A DNA stretch of 64,000 bases from Marsupella aquatica. Lineage: Eukaryota; Marchantiophyta. Positions 59,256-64,000 of the stretch are shown here, in pieces. The notes below the pieces were generated by a model. It was given only the letters and a program-made list of their open reading frames with translations, did no database searches and was not told the origin of the DNA. The translations under genes and the position numbers were made by a program. How positions within the stretch are numbered: position 1 is the first letter of the stretch; the number at the start of each line of letters is the position of its first letter. The stretch lies in NCBI GenBank assembly GCA_973895155.1, contig OZ316892.1, positions 7,750,001-7,814,000 on the forward strand, written 5' to 3'.

Positions 59256-60628
59256 AGTGCACGTGGAGGTGATCTATGCATTCGAGGCACCAGCGCCTCC
59301 TGCTGAGCTTCTGGAGACTGGATTGGCCAAGACTTTGCTTGAGTACAGAGAATGGGCTGGGAGGTTGAGCAAGGATCTAGATGGGCGACCTGTCATTGCT
59401 TTGAATGGCCAAGGGCCAGCTTGGATTGATGCCGAAGCAGATGTTTCCCTGGTCAGCATGATGCCCTTTAGTCCTGGGCACCAGCTTTTGGAATTCGTTC
59501 CTCCGAATCGTGGCGTTGAGGAGCTCCTTCTGGTCCAGGTATGGTGGCCTTGACTTCCTCCTGCCGAAGCTTCAACCTGTTTATCTGTCATGGCTTTATG
59601 TTCAGCACCCTGCAGCTTCTTGTCCCGTTGAATTCAGTATTGTTCGACCGGAGAATCAAATAGTGATTTCCTCTCTATCTTAGAAGAGATAGAGAAGACG
59701 AAGTAGTGTTGATATGACTCTATGGACTGTAATGCAGGTGACGAAGTTCTCCTGTGGTGGAATTACATTGGGGATTGCAAGACATCATCAAGTAGCTGAT
59801 GGCGAAGCTGCCACTGGCTTTATGGATGCTTGGGTGGCTGCTGTGAAGGGACTGACACCTTCCGCATCTCCGTTCCATGATCGCTCTATTCTAATGGCAA
59901 GAGATCCTCCTCAACCAAAGTTCGAGCATATTGAGTATAAGAAGCCACCTCCGAAGCCTGAAACTGAGCCTCCAGTGGAGTACCCTCCTCTCTCCATTAA
60001 GAAGTTTCATTTCAGTTCGGTGACTTTGAAGAAGATGAAGGCTGAGGCAATGAAGGACTTGAATGGCCAGGGGTTTTACACCACCTTCGAAAGCCTGACA
60101 GGTTACTTGTGGAAGAATGTATCTATAGCTCGTGGATTGAGTGGGGAGACGGCAACGAAAGCCATGGTTGCAGTCAATGGGAGGAGGAAATTGAAGCCTC
60201 CAGTTGAAGACAATTACTTTGGCAACGTCATCTTCCATGCATGCTGCCAAGCTACAGTCAAAGATTTGATAGAGCAACCGTTGTCCCATGCTACTGATAT
60301 TGTTCAGAAAGCTATCAAAAGTTTAGATGATGAATACATGCGTTCTGCCTTGGATTTTGTGGAGCTGCGGCAGAAGAATCCAGAGCCAGTAGCAAGAGCT
60401 TATAAGACAATTTTGTCACCCAATTTGAGTGTCACCAGCTGGGTGAACTTACCACTCTACAAGCTAGATTTCGGATGGGGCACCCCACTATTTGCAGGTC
60501 CACCGCTGGTTCCATTTGAGGGTTTGGTCATGTTGCTCCCATCTTACACCAAAGATGGTAGTATTGATGTTTCTATTGCCCTGCTGGCTCCAGACATGGC
60601 AAAGTTTGAGAGCTTATTGCAAGAGTGA
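59146..60628 (+). CDS. BAHD acyltransferase, hydroxycinnamoyl-CoA:shikimate/quinate transferase-like
   Basis: Two exons, 59,146-59,538 and 59,738-60,628, join in phase 0 (LLLVQ|VTKFSCGG) to give 427 residues, the usual HCT length. The catalytic HxxxD motif is HHQVADG (H148, D152) and the structural motif DFGWG is at residues 375-379, followed by PLFAGPPLVPFEGL and LLPSYTKDGSIDVSIAL. The start fits family N-termini (VEVKRGP...). HCT-type enzymes transfer p-coumaroyl from CoA to shikimate, quinate or related acceptors in the cytosol, feeding phenolic and cuticle precursors in bryophytes. The acceptor cannot be read from sequence alone; other BAHD activities remain possible. The promoter and first 37 codons are duplicated at the right edge of the window. 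Confidence 0.9.
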
Positions 60629-60639
60629 TAAGCAATAAA

Positions 60640-63220
60640 CCTCTTATCCAGTCAAAAAATTTGCCTCAGGAAGCGCCTGTATATTTCTTCCTGGGGATGC
60701 ATTTGCCTATTCCAGATTGTCAGAGTTGTGTGGGGAATCTGGACTGATAGACCTTTCCTCTTTCCTGAATCAAGTAGATCTCTGTCCAGCTAACGACAGA
60801 GGAGAGCAGGAACGTGCTGTGGGATTCTCATCTGCGAATGGATTTCTTCGCCACTTTCTCTGTGAATTCACCTGAAAATGCTGCACTGCCTTGAGAACCT
60901 CTACTGGTCTGAACGATGTGTGCCATAGATCTTCAAATAGGAAACTGTGTTGCATATTCTGCTTTCATCTATCCTCAGGGTACTGGGAATTTGAGTGAGT
61001 GAGACAACTTCAGAATTTGACTCAAGGACCAAGATTATTATCTAGTCATGCAATATCTAGTATGTTGGTCCAGGTTGGGGCCTAGGACCTGGAACTTTGT
61101 TTCCATCCTCTTCACAGTCATACATATCTCATTTGTATATTATGAACATCACCGGACTGTTGCGAGTAAAGACTCTTGGAGTTGCAATTTCCGTCATCAG
61201 GTCCTTTGCAAATTCAATGTGGGGTGCTCCTATTTAACTACCCCAAATGTTCAGTTTGAAGGATGGTTGTAGCTGGAGAAGTGTGTGAAGCAATGCTGCA
61301 CATAGCCCAAAGCAGAAACAAAACAAAACAAGGTATGATCCAAAGAATCAAATGTCTTCACAACCAAGGGGGCGAAGAACTCTAAGAGGCATGTTGTGTC
61401 CTGAACACTAGTCCTCTTCCATCTCTCTTCAACCCCTAGCCCTCAAGGTGGTTGACAAGACCAAAGAAGCCATAATTGCATTATACCTTTCTTTTCCAAA
61501 CTTTTGTCTAGTAGGGTCTAGTTTATATTCATAAGTATAGCCCTCGAGGTGGTTGACAAGATGAGAGAAATGATAATTACAGTGTACCTTCTTTCCAAAC
61601 TTCTGCTAGTATTGTCTAGTTGAATTGTCTAGTTGAATATTCATAAGTCAAGTATCAAAATCTTGGTATCTAAATAACCACATACACCTCCACTAGATTA
61701 TGGAAAATGATTCAAACCATAATCTCAATCATATTCAAATTGCAACCTAGACACATATTGTCTGTCTTCATGCCATATTTTTTGTCTTATAGATATAATA
61801 TCTTGTCTGATTGTATGGAGCATGATGTACTTCAATCTGCTATATAGCTGTTGACGGATGATAATTTTAGGTGAATTACGTGAATAATTTTAGGGTTTAG
61901 GTCCATCCAAAACAATGGCTTATTTTCTCAGCTACTACTAAAATCATTAGTAGCATCAATCAACTACGATTATTGAGAACAATGAAGGCTGACCAATAAA
62001 AAAACTACTTTGTGTCAAAATAATGACAACTGTTTTTTTCTCATTGGTTACTTGAAGAGTTGGGACTCCAACTCTCCCATTGAAGATAATCAAAAAGCAT
62101 AAATCATTAGAGTTTTGACAAGCGTCATAAATTAATGCCAAAGAAAATGAGTAAACCTGATGTAGGTGATATCAGCAGAGGAAATACAGATAGCAGAATA
62201 GAGTTCAACAAGGGTAGTTGAGAGGAAGGTAGGATTCATGGAGCACATTCCAGGAAATCGAACCATTCAACTCCATTCTCTTGATTAGATCACTACAGAG
62301 CATATGAAAATGATTGGGTGTTTCACAAACACAAAGTAAAAAAATCCATGGCTGAAGATCAAACACTCACCCAAACTCATCCGCAACAATGTCAGGCTCA
62401 TCAGAAAGGCCTAGTTCCAATAACGGCTTTAGATTAGCTGGACATCATTACACACATAAGACAACCAGCTTGAACCAACAAAAGACATCAACCAACCCAT
62501 GTCAGTGGAGTTATAAATTGACTCCACTTTCAGGCAAAAGTGTGAAGTCTATCATCCCAGTTAAAAAAACATTTGCCACAGTCAAGGTTGCAAAAATCTA
62601 TTAGTGCATTTTGTCATACTTGGACGTCCATTTGAGCTCCAAGTTCAGTGGTTTGAATTGGTAACATGGGAAAAAAAATTTAAATATACTTTTAAAATAG
62701 AATAATTTTACTAGACCATATTTTATCAGTTTATTGTTGGCCTGTACTTTTCAACTACAATCTTCTTGCAACCTAGACACTTTCTCTCAACAAACTTCCT
62801 CTCAATGGCATTAACCCAAAGGTCCCATTTGGATCACAACACCAACATTTTCAAAATGACAATTCTCAGCAAAGATTATTTGATCTATCTAAATATCGTG
62901 AAGTTCGTCTCGGAGTAGTTTCTTGTTCTCTCTGCAGTAATTACTCGGGCTCACTTTTCAGGGATCTCCTCATCAATGGGCCCACTTTTCGCCCCCAGCT
63001 TTTTCACACAATCATTTGCTCTTGGGGGAAACAGTAATGGACCTACTTTTTCTCTAGAAGCCCACAACTATGCAGAGATTGTCGTGAGAGGCGAGCAAGA
63101 AGGAATCGTGGGATTGAATCCACTCGAAAGACCGTGGAGGAGATGTTTGTTGCTGTACATGAACAGATATGTGAATGAGGAGATATGTTAATGAAGAGAT
63201 ATGTTGATGAAGAGAACACT
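60640..63220. other. Gene-poor stretch between the two halves of the inverted duplication
   Basis: Non-coding apart from the BAHD 3' UTR. It holds the tandem repeat at 61,437-61,650 and an AT-rich part near 62,650-62,750. Confidence 0.5.
61437..61650 (+). repeat. ~105-bp tandem duplication, diverged
   Basis: Both units contain TAGCCCTC-AGGTGGTTGACAAGA, ATAATT-CA-T-TACCTT and TTCCAAACTT, starting near 61,437 and 61,540. The second unit has an internal GTCTAGTTGAAT duplication. Confidence 0.75.
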
Positions 63221-63224
63221 CTCA

Positions 63225-63331
63225 GCACCACCAAATCTGAGCTAGAGAGAGCTTCCGTTTTCACAGCACTCACTACATCGTCGACCTCGGCCTTTTGTCA
63301 GTCTCTCCGGCCCTCTCTTCACCTCCACCAT
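63225..63331 (-). pseudogene. Truncated, frameshifted 5' copy of the BAHD gene
   Basis: Reading leftward from an ATG at 63,331-63,329, the first codons match the intact gene (MVEVKRGP-RL-K). One extra A in ACAAAAGG (near 63,293; the intact gene has ATAAAGG) then shifts the frame. After VDDVVSAVKTEALSSSDLVV the similarity ends abruptly near 63,225. It cannot encode an enzyme. Confidence 0.9.
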
Positions 63332-64000
63332 CTCGTCTCTCCCTTTCTCTGGATCTTATCAAATCAATCAATACAATTTGCTCAAATCCTGTGTTTTCGT
63401 CCGCTGTCTCAAATCCACCGAGTGAACAACTGCCCAGAGTGGTGATCTAGTTACTATCCCGGCATCTCCACAAACCTGGAAGGACAGATAAGCAAAGCTG
63501 AGTTTAAGCTTTTCGAGAACGCAGTGACTAATGAATGAAGCGACGGCATTCTCCAGTGTCTAGCACCCTCTCCAAAAAAGTAAGACGAGTCAAGGCCTGG
63601 TTGATCCACTCACATGGGAGGTCCTAACCTTCCCAGGTCAAGGTCAAGGTCAATGCCAATGGGAGACTAAGGACTAAGCAACTCGACGTGACACAACTAG
63701 TCCGTCAGCCAGTTACTGTACATCTAGGTGGAAACACTAATACTCAGGAACACTGTCAGGCATTGCAACAACCATGCAGAGTTTTCCATTGTCATTGGAG
63801 AAATAGATGGAAGCAACACCGCAGTCAGAACGCCGAACGACGGAACTTGTACAGCATTGAAGGAATGTCTGATGAACTCTACCATTGCATCTAGAGCAGA
63901 TGAGCTGGTCAAGGAGCCAATACTATAGAAAAATCTCTACAGCCAAGCTAGCTTGCAGCAACTGTTGGATGCGAATCCCTCCGTGAAGCCATCGCAAATT
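63225..64000 (-). repeat. Right arm of the inverted duplication; continues off the window
   Basis: Reverse-complement match to 58,440-59,255, with small indels and many substitutions. For example, GACTAGTTGCGTCACG reads GACTAGTTGTGTCACG in the copy. The two arms point at each other, so the copies are convergent. Confidence 0.9.

Overview
The window looks like nuclear DNA of a seed-free land plant, most likely a moss or other bryophyte (inference). The main reasons are a split diterpene synthase gene carrying both a class II (DLDD) and a class I (DDYFD) active site, an architecture typical of bryophytes and lycophytes, together with plant BAHD and HAD genes with short GT-AG introns and a few TTTAGGG telomere-type units. 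Most of the sequence is repeat-rich and gene-poor.

Layout. 1-5.2 kb: leftward genes with F-box-like modules and a decayed gene pairing a ParB-like segment with a possible methyltransferase-like C-terminus, embedded among copies of a palindrome (GGAACA-N-YGTTCC). 5.2-9.6 kb: no gene. 9.67 kb: intronless copy of ribosomal protein uL14. 12.4-13.1 kb: a second palindrome cluster, just upstream of a decayed rightward gene of the DUF7869 type (13.2-16.5 kb). 16.6-22.2 kb: repeats and one small transposon derivative. 22.3-26.9 kb: bifunctional diterpene synthase on the minus strand, with two tandem organelle-type leader exons at 28.6-29.4 kb that may or may not belong to it. 29.6-36.1 kb: repeats and a second small derivative.

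The most striking object is a 10,319-bp DNA transposon at 36,179-46,497. It has perfect 15-bp terminal inverted repeats (CTCGGGGGTCTCACT) and a perfect 8-bp target duplication (GCAAGAAG). It carries three coding blocks: an EDM2-like PHD zinc-finger protein, a BED-like zinc-finger protein with an AT-hook-like tail, and a DDE-type transposase whose motifs recall P-element/THAP9 or hAT/KDZ enzymes. Two ~296-bp derivatives with the same ends, each with its own perfect 8-bp duplication, lie at 19.9 and 32.7 kb. The coding blocks contain several single-base frame breaks, so this copy is either recently dead or carries homopolymer assembly errors.

46.5-64 kb is ordinary plant gene space: a long coiled-coil gene (plus), a plastid-type HAD hydrolase related to HDHD3 (minus, convergent with it), and a shikimate/quinate hydroxycinnamoyltransferase-like BAHD gene (plus). 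The BAHD promoter and first codons are repeated in inverted orientation at the right edge as a frameshifted pseudogene.
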